NCBI GenBank assembly: GCA_008125075.1
Contig: VLTH01000001.1
Span: forward strand, 277,397 to 341,396
Origin: Acetivibrio alkalicellulosi
GTDB lineage: Bacteria > Bacillota > Clostridia > Acetivibrionales > Acetivibrionaceae
Direction: 5' to 3'
Length of the DNA stretch: 64,000 nucleotides
This document shows positions 46,306-54,914 of this stretch, one piece after another (within the stretch, counting starts at the first letter, position 1; each line of letters begins with the position of its first letter). Made by a program: the position numbers and the translations under genes. The notes below the pieces were generated by a model. The model was given only the letters and a program-made list of their open reading frames with translations. It was not told where the DNA came from and made no database searches.

Positions 46306-48135
46306 GTGATGAGAACAAAGCAACAATCAGAGCAAAAGCAAATAAACAGCACTTTACTAAATATAATTTCACCTATAGGAATTGAGATAAAAAGAAATTT
46401 TCTAATAATAGGTGAAAATCTAGCAAAAGTTTATGGAATAGTTAAGTACCCACAGAAAGTAGAATATGGTTGGTTATCTAAAATAACAAATATGCCCAGC
46501 ACTGTTGTGGGTGTTTCCTTTAGACCAGTTGATAATAGCACATTTATCGAAAGCCTTTCAAAAAACGTGATTCAAAGTCGTGTAACAGCTGAAAGTGCAA
46601 AAGATCCTTTATCTCAAAAAAGAGCAGAAAGAGCTGCTATAGATGGGGAAAGGATGATGGTTCAGATAGATCAAAACGGTGAAACTGTTGGTTTAATGGG
46701 AATTACAATTATGCCAATGTCAAAGGATGATGAAGGCTTTAATAAGGTATGTAGAAAAACAGAGAGTACTTGTGCAATGAGTAAATGTAAATCAAGAACA
46801 CTTGCGAATTTGCAAGAGCAAGCATTTAAGCATCTTTCACCACTTAATGATATAGATAAAAATATAGAAGAAATTGTAGGGAGAATAATTCCACTATCTA
46901 CTTTTGTTGGAGGATTCCCTTTTTCCTCTAGTGGCTACAATGATGGAACGGGATATTATTTTGGACGTGATGCAAGTGGAGGATTGATTATTCTTGACAC
47001 ATGGAAGCGTGGGAATGATAGAACAAATACAAATATGGTTATCACAGGAGTTGCAGGTATTGGGAAATCAGCCACAGTTAAGCATATAGCACTTTCTGAA
47101 TATATGAAAGGTACCAAAATTATATTTATCGACCCTGAAAGAGAATATAAAGAACTATGCGAAGAATTAAATGGAGATTGGATTAACGCAGGTGGTGGAA
47201 TTAATGGTCGGATTAATCCATTGCAAATTAGACCAACACCAGTAGATGAAAACGATGAAGTTTATAAAGATGAAGGTCAGGGTATGGGAGATATGGCACT
47301 ATATATAAAAAATCTGGAGATATTCTTAAGTCTCTATATACCTTCGTTAACAGATAGAGAAAAAGCAATATTAAAAGACTGTATAATAGAATTGTTTAAT
47401 GCCTTTGGCATAACATGGGATACAAATGTTATGCAGTTAAAAAATGAGGATTTTCCTACATTTTTAGATCTTTATTGTTTAGTTTTAAATAGGGCGGAGG
47501 AAAAAAGGAGAAAAGAAAGTGAAACAAACATATATAATGATCTTGCTTTACTTTTAAAGGATATTGCTTTAGGAAGTGATTCTTTTTTGTGGAATGGTCA
47601 CAGCACAATCAATACAAGTACAAGATGTGTGTGTCTTGATACTCATGACTTACAAAATACAAGTGATAATATTAAAAGAACTCAATATTTTAATATCCTC
47701 ACTTGGTGTTGGCAGGAAATGAGTAAAAACAGAAATGAAAGAGTGTTACTTATATGTGATGAAGCGTATTTAATGATTGACCCTAATGTTCCTCAAAGCT
47801 TGGTGTTTCTTAGAAATGTAGAAAAACGAGCAAGAAAATATGAAGCTGGAGTTGCAATAATCAGCCATTCAGTAGTAGATTTTCTTGATCCGCAGATAAA
47901 AATGTATGGACAGGCGTTACTTGATATTCCCTGTTACAAAATAATCATGGGAACTGACGGACGTAATTTACAGGAAACAAAAGAACTATATAACTTGACT
48001 GATGCAGAAGAGGAATTACTGGCAAGTAAAAAAAGAGGTAATGCTTTAGTTATGATTGGCTCTAAAAGACTTCATGTTGTTTTTGAAATACCAGAATATA
48101 AGTTTGAATATATGGGGAAGGCTGGAGGAAGGTAA
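46306..48135 (+). CDS. virB4: VirB4-type conjugation ATPase
   Basis: 609 residues with GAGGAATAG upstream of the ATG. An N-terminal region leads into FVGGFPFSSSG, then the ATPase domain: Walker A TGVAGIGKSATVK (near residue 250), IFIDPEREYKEL, Walker B RVLLICDEAYLMID (near 485) and the C-terminal SKKRGNALVMIGSKRLH. VirB4 energises assembly and substrate transport in type IV secretion. The 3' end of this gene is repeated in decayed form at 57.2 kb, after the bacteriocin cluster. Shares features with the CD1110-type family of C. difficile conjugative elements. Confidence 0.95.
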   Translation: MMRTKQQSEQKQINSTLLNIISPIGIEIKRNFLIIGENLAKVYGIVKYPQKVEYGWLSKITNMPSTVVGVSFRPVDNSTFIESLSKNVIQSRVTAESAKDPLSQKRAERAAIDGERMMVQIDQNGETVGLMGITIMPMSKDDEGFNKVCRKTESTCAMSKCKSRTLANLQEQAFKHLSPLNDIDKNIEEIVGRIIPLSTFVGGFPFSSSGYNDGTGYYFGRDASGGLIILDTWKRGNDRTNTNMVITGVAGIGKSATVKHIALSEYMKGTKIIFIDPEREYKELCEELNGDWINAGGGINGRINPLQIRPTPVDENDEVYKDEGQGMGDMALYIKNLEIFLSLYIPSLTDREKAILKDCIIELFNAFGITWDTNVMQLKNEDFPTFLDLYCLVLNRAEEKRRKESETNIYNDLALLLKDIALGSDSFLWNGHSTINTSTRCVCLDTHDLQNTSDNIKRTQYFNILTWCWQEMSKNRNERVLLICDEAYLMIDPNVPQSLVFLRNVEKRARKYEAGVAIISHSVVDFLDPQIKMYGQALLDIPCYKIIMGTDGRNLQETKELYNLTDAEEELLASKKRGNALVMIGSKRLHVVFEIPEYKFEYMGKAGGR

Positions 48136-48266
48136 TTATTTCGAATACAGTAATAAATTTATAACAAGAGTTTGAGAGGTATGAGTTTTAAGACTTTATT
48201 TTATTATAATACTCCAAGTGTTAAGATTAGTTAAAGCGTATAAAAATAAATTAAAAGTATATTTTC

Positions 48267-48356
48267 GTGACTATAGTCACTTTTTTTTGTGACCATAGTC
48301 ACGAAAATTCTTAAAAAGTTGTGACTATAGTCACGTTTTAAAGTGACTAATGGCAC
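48267..48356. promoter_or_regulatory. Array of four 14-bp palindromic operators upstream of the bacteriocin exporter
   Basis: Copies: GTGACTATAGTCAC at 48267-48280 and 48321-48334 (perfect palindromes), GTGACCATAGTCAC at 48289-48302, and the degenerate GTGACTAATGGCAC at 48343-48356. Starts are 22, 32 and 22 bp apart, close to 2, 3 and 2 helical turns. The last copy ends next to a predicted -35. This suits cooperative binding of a dimeric regulator. The regulator is not obvious within the cluster. Confidence 0.82.
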
Positions 48357-48385
48357 TTGTACAACTTATAATATTATTGTATTAT
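48357..48385 (+). promoter_or_regulatory. Predicted promoter of the bacteriocin cluster
   Basis: TTGTAC (48357-48362), a 17-bp spacer and TATTAT (48380-48385), directly abutting the fourth palindrome and 92 bp before the exporter start. Confidence 0.55.
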
Positions 48386-48477
48386 TATTTCGTAAAATAA
48401 ATTAAAACTGGAATTATAGTAAGCATTTATATAATTCTTGATAAAATAAATAATATAAGCATTAATAGGGGATAAAA

Positions 48478-50694
48478 ATGAGATATATATTTGTAAAGCA
48501 ACATGATGCAACAGACTGTGCAGCAGCTTGTCTTGCTATGGTTTGTCTACACTACAAAAAAGAAACTACTATATCAAAGCTACGAGATATGATGGGCACT
48601 GATTTAAAAGGTACTAATTTGATTGGTTTGGGGAGTTGTGCAAAAGAATTAGGTTTTACTTCACAAGCAATTAGAGTTGATAAGGATGGTTTTCTTAGTA
48701 AGTATACTTTACCATGTATTGTTAATATAATTACTAAAGAGGGATTGAGTCATTTTGTAGTAATATTTAAAATTACAAAAAAACATGTCATAATAGGAGA
48801 CCCTGCTAAAGATTTACTGAGATTGGAAATAGATGAGTTTTACAAAGACTTCACAGGTGTTATGTTAATTCTTAAGCCCAATCAGGAATTTGTAGGTGGA
48901 AAAATCAAAGGTGAAAAGGTTTTTACAAGATTTTTAAAACTATTGTTGCCACAAAAAAAGCTATTCATATATTCTATTATTGCATCAGTAATACTAACGG
49001 TATTAGGTATTGTATCCTCTCTTTTTAATAAAGTAATAATGGATGAAATATTGCCATATCGATTAGAAAATATGTTGATAGCTGTATTAGTAATATTTTT
49101 AGCTGTAGCAGTTACTCAAGTTGTAATAGGTTTTGTTAGACAATGGATAATGATTTATCTTTCCCAAAAGATTGATATACCCTTATTGCTAGGATATTTT
49201 GAACACATATATAAGCTTCCTATGAAGTTTTTTGCATCAAGAAAAACAGGAGATATTATTACAAGATTTTCTGATGCATTTACAATAAAAGATATATTTA
49301 CAAATATAGCTTTGACATTAATAATGGATGTGTCAATGGCAGTAATAACAGGAGTAATTTTATATAGAATGAATGTAACTCTTTTTGTTGTAATTCTAGT
49401 GTTGACAATTATTAGTATAGGTTTGGTGTTTATATTTAAGCAGCCCTATAAAAAGATTAATGAAGAACAAATGCAGCAAAACTCAAGATTAAACTCACAA
49501 ATGATTGAAGGACTTAGAGCAGTTGAGACAATTAAAGGAAATGCAAATGAAGAAAATGAGTTAGAGAGCATTGAAAGAGAATACATAAGATCTCTTAGAA
49601 TAACTTTAAAAGCAGGTATGCTATCAAATGTACAGGGTGCGATATCAAATCTTATACAAACTGTAGGAAATATACTTTTAATGTATTTTGGAGTTATGCA
49701 AGTAATAAATAATGAGATAACACTAGGAAGTATGATGGCATTTATGACACTTTCAGGATATTTCATGGATCCAATAGGAAGATTGGTACAATTGCAACTA
49801 CAAATACAAGAAGCGAACATATCTATGAAGAGGATAACGGAGATATTGGATAGTGAAAGGGAGCAAGAAAAAGGTCATTATCAGGAAATAGAAAAGATAG
49901 AAGGGGATATTGATCTTAAAAATATTACTTTTAGATACGGCAATAGAAAGCCAGTACTAAAAAACATATCTTTTAGTATTCCTAAAGGTAAAAAAGTGGC
50001 TTTAGTTGGAAGTAGTGGAAGTGGTAAATCAACAATAGCAAAACTATTATTAAAGTATTACGAGCCTGAAATAGGAGAGATTTTAATTGATGGAATGGAT
50101 ATTAGTGAGTTAAGCAATGAATCATTAAGGAAATCAATATCTTATGTGCCACAGAATATTGAGCTCTTCTCACAAAGTATTTATGACAATATAAGAGTTA
50201 CAAAGATGACTTCAACTATAGAAGAGGTAAAAGAAGCAGCAAAACAAGCAGATGCACATGAATTTATAAAAAAGCTACCAATGCAGTATTATACATATCT
50301 TGAGGAAGCAGGAAATGGACTAAGTGGAGGAGAAAAACAAAGGATTGCATTAGCAAGGGCATTTTTAAAAAAGAGTGAGTTTTATATTTTAGATGAATCC
50401 ACAAGTAATCTAGATTTTGCAACTGAAGGAATAATTTTTGATATGATTTATAACAAGTTAAAGAAAAAATCAATGCTGATTGTTGCTCATAGATTGTCTA
50501 CGATAAAGAATTGTGATGTGATTATAGTGATGGATAATGGTGAAATTATAGAAAAGGGAACACATGAAGAATTGTTACAGATGAAAGGTAAGTACTATAC
50601 ATTATGGGAAATGCAACAAGGCAACTTGATTGTCGAAGAAAAGGAGAAAAAAGAAGAAGTTCAAAGTGTAAATGATGATGAAATTACTTATTAA
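48478..50694 (+). CDS. Bacteriocin ABC exporter with N-terminal C39 peptidase
   Basis: 738 residues with AGGGG upstream. The C39 peptidase domain (1 to about 135) has QHDATDCAAACLAM with catalytic C14, HFVVIFKI with the His, and IGDPAKD with the Asp. A six-helix TM domain (about 160-430) is followed by the ATPase: Walker A VGSSGSGKST (near 508), signature LSGGEKQRIALARA, Walker B FYILDESTSNLD. Such AMS/PCAT transporters cut the double-glycine leader and export the peptide. It should act on the precursor encoded next, with the HlyD-type adaptor as its extracytoplasmic partner. Confidence 0.95.
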   Translation: MRYIFVKQHDATDCAAACLAMVCLHYKKETTISKLRDMMGTDLKGTNLIGLGSCAKELGFTSQAIRVDKDGFLSKYTLPCIVNIITKEGLSHFVVIFKITKKHVIIGDPAKDLLRLEIDEFYKDFTGVMLILKPNQEFVGGKIKGEKVFTRFLKLLLPQKKLFIYSIIASVILTVLGIVSSLFNKVIMDEILPYRLENMLIAVLVIFLAVAVTQVVIGFVRQWIMIYLSQKIDIPLLLGYFEHIYKLPMKFFASRKTGDIITRFSDAFTIKDIFTNIALTLIMDVSMAVITGVILYRMNVTLFVVILVLTIISIGLVFIFKQPYKKINEEQMQQNSRLNSQMIEGLRAVETIKGNANEENELESIEREYIRSLRITLKAGMLSNVQGAISNLIQTVGNILLMYFGVMQVINNEITLGSMMAFMTLSGYFMDPIGRLVQLQLQIQEANISMKRITEILDSEREQEKGHYQEIEKIEGDIDLKNITFRYGNRKPVLKNISFSIPKGKKVALVGSSGSGKSTIAKLLLKYYEPEIGEILIDGMDISELSNESLRKSISYVPQNIELFSQSIYDNIRVTKMTSTIEEVKEAAKQADAHEFIKKLPMQYYTYLEEAGNGLSGGEKQRIALARAFLKKSEFYILDESTSNLDFATEGIIFDMIYNKLKKKSMLIVAHRLSTIKNCDVIIVMDNGEIIEKGTHEELLQMKGKYYTLWEMQQGNLIVEEKEKKEEVQSVNDDEITY

Positions 50695-50785
50695 CAAGGG
50701 ATGTTACATTAATGTTAACATACATACAGGTACTTGGTCGCGAACTTGTACTTAGGAAAAAACTAATTTTAAGGAGGAATTTACA

Positions 50786-51181
50786 ATGGAAATGTGTTAT
50801 AATGAGGCATTGGTAATGCCAAGAAACTATGTAGTACTGGATAGTAATGAAATGGAATATCTTGAGGGAGGAGGAACATTGTCTTTAACCATTTCAAGTA
50901 ATAGCTTGATAATTAGTATTTTGGCAGGGCTTGGTGTAAAGTTAACTTTTGCAAAAGCAACAGCAGCTTTAACTGCTGCAATGACTGCTATATCTACAGC
51001 AATCTTCTTAGGATCAGCGGGAACGTTAGCTTTATATGCAGGAGCATTTTTGATAGCTTTTGGAAGTGTAATACCAACAATAGCATCAATAGCTGTGGGG
51101 CATGGAATTAATAGTCTTAAAGGAAAATCATTTGATATTGTCAATATACCATTAATTCCAGACTTGAATGTATCAGTATAA
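50786..51181 (+). CDS. Bacteriocin precursor with Gly-Gly leader
   Basis: 131 residues with TAAGGAGG upstream. The leader (1-29 or 30) ends YLEGGG, and contains the common pattern ...VVLDSNEMEYLEGGG. The mature part, about 100 residues, is very hydrophobic (Ala/Ile/Leu/Gly-rich, with two or more likely TM helices) and has no Cys. This is longer and more hydrophobic than typical class II bacteriocins and may fit a circular- or pore-type toxin. It lies directly after the C39 exporter, which is its probable processing enzyme. Confidence 0.82.
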   Translation: MEMCYNEALVMPRNYVVLDSNEMEYLEGGGTLSLTISSNSLIISILAGLGVKLTFAKATAALTAAMTAISTAIFLGSAGTLALYAGAFLIAFGSVIPTIASIAVGHGINSLKGKSFDIVNIPLIPDLNVSV

Positions 51182-51555
51182 AAAGAAATTTAATGAGTAA
51201 ATAATAAGTCAGTCAAAGTCGAAACTTTTTAGGCTTTGACTGATACTTACTATATTTTAGAATGTAAATTATTAATGGAACCAAATTAAAAATTATCTAA
51301 ACAAAGTAGAGAATATAAATTGATATTAGGAATTAGTAACTATAGAACCCCTATTTATTTTTGGACATTTTAAATTATTTAATATTAATAGATTTTAATT
51401 GTACTTATACATTACACTGTATTTGTAATCTATATGAGATAATTATAAAGTAGCAACATAGAGTATAAAGTAAATATGTACAAATTAATAGAAAGGATAT
51501 ATTATGCTAACTAAAAATTGAGTTTAATTAGTTTAGTATGATAATATGAATTGAT
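51182..51555. other. 374-bp intergenic stretch with an imperfect hairpin
   Basis: An imperfect 14-bp stem (51205-51218 with 51234-51249, 2-nt bulge) lies 24 bp after the precursor stop. It lacks a T run but could stabilise or end the exporter-precursor transcript. The remaining 300 bp are AT-rich without a recognisable gene. Confidence 0.5.
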
Positions 51556-51750
51556 ATGGTACTTAAAAAAAGAAGTAAGTTATATAATGCAATATCCGCA
51601 ATTATACTTGTAAGTTCAGGTTTTATAGCAAGTCATTTTAATTATCCTATATATATATATGCATTGGTTATTTTTGTACCTATAACGTTATTTACGTGTA
51701 TTTGGGATTGGGTAACAGATAAAAAGCAGGATAAGAATAATATGGGATAA
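51556..51750 (+). CDS. Small two-TM membrane protein, possible bacteriocin immunity protein
   Basis: 64 residues: a basic start (MVLKKRSK), two hydrophobic helices (about 9-26 and 30-46) with a short Asn/Tyr turn, then a basic C-terminal tail (DKKQDKNN). Size, topology and position after the precursor fit a dedicated immunity protein. The ribosome-binding site is weak. Part of its coding sequence is repeated in a decayed copy 450 bp downstream. Confidence 0.55.
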   Translation: MVLKKRSKLYNAISAIILVSSGFIASHFNYPIYIYALVIFVPITLFTCIWDWVTDKKQDKNNMG

Positions 51751-51984
51751 AAGTTTATATGGGGTATTTATTATGGAATCTAGAATTAAAAGGGTACTTT
51801 TATTTTATATTTGATTATAGTGCGAAAAAGCAAAGTGATTTCATTATTAGATTTTTATAATATAATCGTTTTTTAAAAGCTTTGTTTTGGCACAATTAAT
51901 ATCAAATTATATTAATAGTAGGTAAATATTTTGTCGAAATTGACTTTTGGCACTTGAATCAAAGTTAATTAGTTTATTATTGAT

Positions 51985-52081
51985 TACTTTTTGGTGTCTT
52001 GCATACCTATAACATTACTTACCTGTATTTGGAATATGTTTTTAAACAAGAAGCAAGATAGAAATAATAATATAGAATTAG
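51985..52081 (+). pseudogene. Decayed partial copy of the small immunity-like gene
   Basis: The stretch translates as IPITLLTCIWNMFLNKKQDR, against VPITLFTCIWDWVTDKKQDK in the preceding gene. Only the C-terminal third is recognisable and no start is present. The rest of the 361 bp between 51750 and 52112 holds no gene. Confidence 0.65.
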
Positions 52082-52111
52082 AAAGAAAAAGTTTATATGG
52101 AGGTGCGCTTT

Positions 52112-53245
52112 ATGGCACGCAGGATAAAAAATACATGTATGTTTTTAATTTTAATTAGCTTATTTTTAATGACTTTTTGGTATGTGTTAGATACAATTAA
52201 TAACAATGATAATCCCACATTAGCTATTTATATAATATTTTTTATATTTTTATTGTATGTTTCAATAATTATACATGAACTAACACATTCACTTGTGTAT
52301 ATTTTTTTTAAACTGCCAATACGTGCATTTTGTATTTTTCCTATTTGCTTCATAAATAATGGAAATAGATGGAGTGTAATGATTAATTGGAACTATATAA
52401 GTTTAATGGGTGCTTCAGTACCAGAACAAATAGCAATTATAAATGAAAATGATTTTAAAAGAATAACAAAGGTATATTCAAGGTCTATGTTGGTAGCAAC
52501 AATATCTGGATTCATCATGACAATAATTGGTCTTGTTATATTAATAATAGGATATACTTTCTTTGAAAACGAAAATATATCAATATTGGGAAGCCTATTA
52601 TTGTTTATAAATTTTCTTTTTCTTGCAGGAGCGTTTACTAGAACAACAAATGCTAGCGGTGATTATTTTGCCTATAAATATATGTTTAACGATGCTGAGA
52701 TTTCAACACACTTAATTTATGACTATATGAAATTCTCTGTAAAATATAATGAAATAAGATCAAATAGTAGCTACTTGAGGAACAAGCTAGTTTTGTGTTT
52801 TAAAAAAAAGATTAATGAGAAATTAGTTAATATAGATGCAATTGTGATTGCTACAACTTTTATTAACGATTTTTTAATTAGAAAAATTGATTTACCAGAA
52901 CCAATTGTTAAATATATTGAAGATCTGAATGAAAATTTAGAAGAACTTGAGGATATTAAAAATACAGAAGTGTTTAAAAAATATATTACTAGGATCGCTT
53001 ATTATTATGAGTTTATTGGGAATAGTTCAATGGCAAAAAAGTTGAATTATAATTATATTATGAATTTTTCCGACAGACCTATTGACAAGTATTTAAAAAT
53101 GCAGGCACAACAAATAATACTTAAAGAGGATCACACTTCTTTATTATTAAAAAGAGAGAACATAAAACCAGATTCGTACTATAGTTTTTATAGAATATTT
53201 GACGGTTATATTAATGATGAAATGATCCTTAATAAAGTGAAATAA
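52112..53245 (+). CDS. DUF3267-like zincin membrane protease
   Basis: 377 residues from the ATG at 52112 (GGAGGTG upstream; an ATG at 52097 would include that site). Several TM helices and the metal-binding HExxH motif IIHELTHSLVYIF (near residue 54-66) within a membrane context. A further conserved-looking segment is NASGDYFAYKYM. The family is predicted to be intramembrane or membrane-proximal zinc peptidases. The C-terminal 170 residues are soluble and Asn/Lys-rich. In the bacteriocin cluster it may process the peptide or support self-protection; neither is shown. Confidence 0.75.
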   Translation: MARRIKNTCMFLILISLFLMTFWYVLDTINNNDNPTLAIYIIFFIFLLYVSIIIHELTHSLVYIFFKLPIRAFCIFPICFINNGNRWSVMINWNYISLMGASVPEQIAIINENDFKRITKVYSRSMLVATISGFIMTIIGLVILIIGYTFFENENISILGSLLLFINFLFLAGAFTRTTNASGDYFAYKYMFNDAEISTHLIYDYMKFSVKYNEIRSNSSYLRNKLVLCFKKKINEKLVNIDAIVIATTFINDFLIRKIDLPEPIVKYIEDLNENLEELEDIKNTEVFKKYITRIAYYYEFIGNSSMAKKLNYNYIMNFSDRPIDKYLKMQAQQIILKEDHTSLLLKRENIKPDSYYSFYRIFDGYINDEMILNKVK

Positions 53246-53326
53246 TAGTATACATATTAAACTCAGAGTAAAATTAAATAAATCAAAGATACAGTAAAAC
53301 TTTAATTGATAAAGGGGAGGTTTACA

Positions 53327-53803
53327 ATGAAAAACGAAAAAATACAAATCAATAATAATAAAACTTTAAAATTAACTAATGTGTTAATTAATGAAGTTGA
53401 TTTAAAAGAAAGTGAAGGTTTAGATAAAGAAGTACTTAAAATGGAAAATTATATAAAGAATAAAGGTGCGATGCCAATTGGTCCGCTTATTCAATATTCT
53501 AATGTTGAAAGTGTTGAAAATAATGAGCCGAAAGTAATAATAAAATTATTGAGACAAGCCAATACATATCTACATAGCGTAGATAAGCCATATAAAATGG
53601 AATCTGTAATAAGGATACCTAACTGTATGTATGCTAGATTTACAGGAGAAGAAAGTAAACTTAAATTGGCATATGACAAAATTAATGTGGTGGCTTTTGA
53701 AGAAGATATTAAATTAAAGGGTGACAGCTATACTGTATTTGTGTCAAATATAGATGATGGAATAATTGCAGATGTATTTATGGAGCGTGAGGATGATGAG
53801 TAA
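53327..53803 (+). CDS. GyrI-like / effector-binding-domain-like small protein
   Basis: 158 residues from the ATG at 53327 with GGGGAGG upstream. The last 110 residues have the pattern of the AraC-type effector-binding (GyrI-like) fold: GPLIQYS, then VIRIPNCMYARFTGEE, and a final IIADVFMERE. There is no HTH, so it is not a typical transcription activator. It overlaps the HlyD-type gene by 11 nt. Within a bacteriocin operon it could bind the peptide or another hydrophobic compound. Confidence 0.5.
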   Translation: MKNEKIQINNNKTLKLTNVLINEVDLKESEGLDKEVLKMENYIKNKGAMPIGPLIQYSNVESVENNEPKVIIKLLRQANTYLHSVDKPYKMESVIRIPNCMYARFTGEESKLKLAYDKINVVAFEEDIKLKGDSYTVFVSNIDDGIIADVFMEREDDE

Positions 53804-54914
53804 GCAAGTAAAGTCTATTGAACAGTTAAAGGATAGCCGTCTTCTCTATGATAAAAAGTTACCTGAGATAGGATATATTATAATATTAGCAGTTGTTGCG
53901 CTACTTATTACTGTTACTGTTTGGAGTATTAGAACTCCAAAAATTAATGTAATAAGATCTACAGGTACTGTGCAAAGTACAAACAAAAATCATGTAATGT
54001 CTCCTTATGGGGGACAAATAGTTGAAATAAATATCGAAGAAGGAATTCTTGTTACAAAAGGAGATGTACTTCTTACTGTAAAGAGTACTGACTTAGACCT
54101 ACAGGCTAAGCAACTAGAAGGAAAAAAAGACTTATTTTTAAATCAAATCAGTAAACTTAAAAGACTTGCAGAATCAATAAAAGATAATGTAAATTATTTT
54201 GATGAAAGTAATGAAGAAGATAGCTTATATTATTATGAGTATAAAAGCTATGAAAGTAAAATAGCTCAAAATGAAATTGACACATCGGCATATAAAGCAT
54301 ATGGTTATTCAGATGAGCAAGTTGAAACAGAAATTCAAAAAAATAAAAATAAAGTGGCAGAAATATATTACTCTACTTTAAAAGGAGTAGAAGATAAAAT
54401 ATTACAGTATCAAAGCGAGTTAGATTCTGCCAAAGTTCAGCTTAATGCAATTAAAAAAGGGCAGAATGAGTATCAGGTGAGAGCAAATGCAACAGGGAAA
54501 ATCCATATGTTAGCTGATTATAAGATAGGTATGGTAGTCCAAGCAGGAAGTGCGATAGCAAATATAGCCTCTGAAATGGATGAATACAAAATACAGGCAT
54601 ATCTAAGTTCTGATAGTCTAGCAAGAATATCAGAAGGTGATAAAGTTGATATTGCAATTTCAGGTTTGGCACAAACAGTATATGGAACAATTACAGGAAG
54701 AGTAGAAAGAATTGATGGGGACATAACAAACGATTCTGAAAATAATACATCATATTTTAAAGTGGATATAGTACCTGATAATACTTATTTAATAAGTAAA
54801 GACGGATATAAAGTTAATTTGTCAAATGGTATGCCAGTAGAGGCTAGAATACAATATGATAAAGTATCCTACTTTAATTTCATGTTAGAATCATTAGGTC
54901 TTTTGATAAGATAG
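53793..54914 (+). CDS. HlyD-family bacteriocin secretion adaptor
   Basis: 373 residues; two adjacent ATG codons at 53793/53796 follow GGAGCGTGAGG. One TM helix (about residues 25-46) is followed by a biotinyl-lipoyl-like half (MSPYGGQIVEINIEEGILVTKG), a coiled-coil hairpin (about 105-215), and a return half ending in a beta-barrel (VRANATGKIHMLADYKIGMVVQAG). This is the membrane-fusion-protein layout used by C39-type exporters. The Ig-like protein gene starts right after its stop. Confidence 0.9.
   Translation: MMSKQVKSIEQLKDSRLLYDKKLPEIGYIIILAVVALLITVTVWSIRTPKINVIRSTGTVQSTNKNHVMSPYGGQIVEINIEEGILVTKGDVLLTVKSTDLDLQAKQLEGKKDLFLNQISKLKRLAESIKDNVNYFDESNEEDSLYYYEYKSYESKIAQNEIDTSAYKAYGYSDEQVETEIQKNKNKVAEIYYSTLKGVEDKILQYQSELDSAKVQLNAIKKGQNEYQVRANATGKIHMLADYKIGMVVQAGSAIANIASEMDEYKIQAYLSSDSLARISEGDKVDIAISGLAQTVYGTITGRVERIDGDITNDSENNTSYFKVDIVPDNTYLISKDGYKVNLSNGMPVEARIQYDKVSYFNFMLESLGLLIR

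Noticed and set aside
48267..48356. Possible CRISPR array
   Set aside because: The repeats are 14-bp palindromes with gaps of only 8-18 bp and there are no cas genes; an operator array is the better reading.
50827..51144. 105-codon minus-strand frame opposite the bacteriocin precursor
   Set aside because: It is a complementary shadow of the hydrophobic coding sequence; the plus strand has the ribosome-binding site and Gly-Gly leader.
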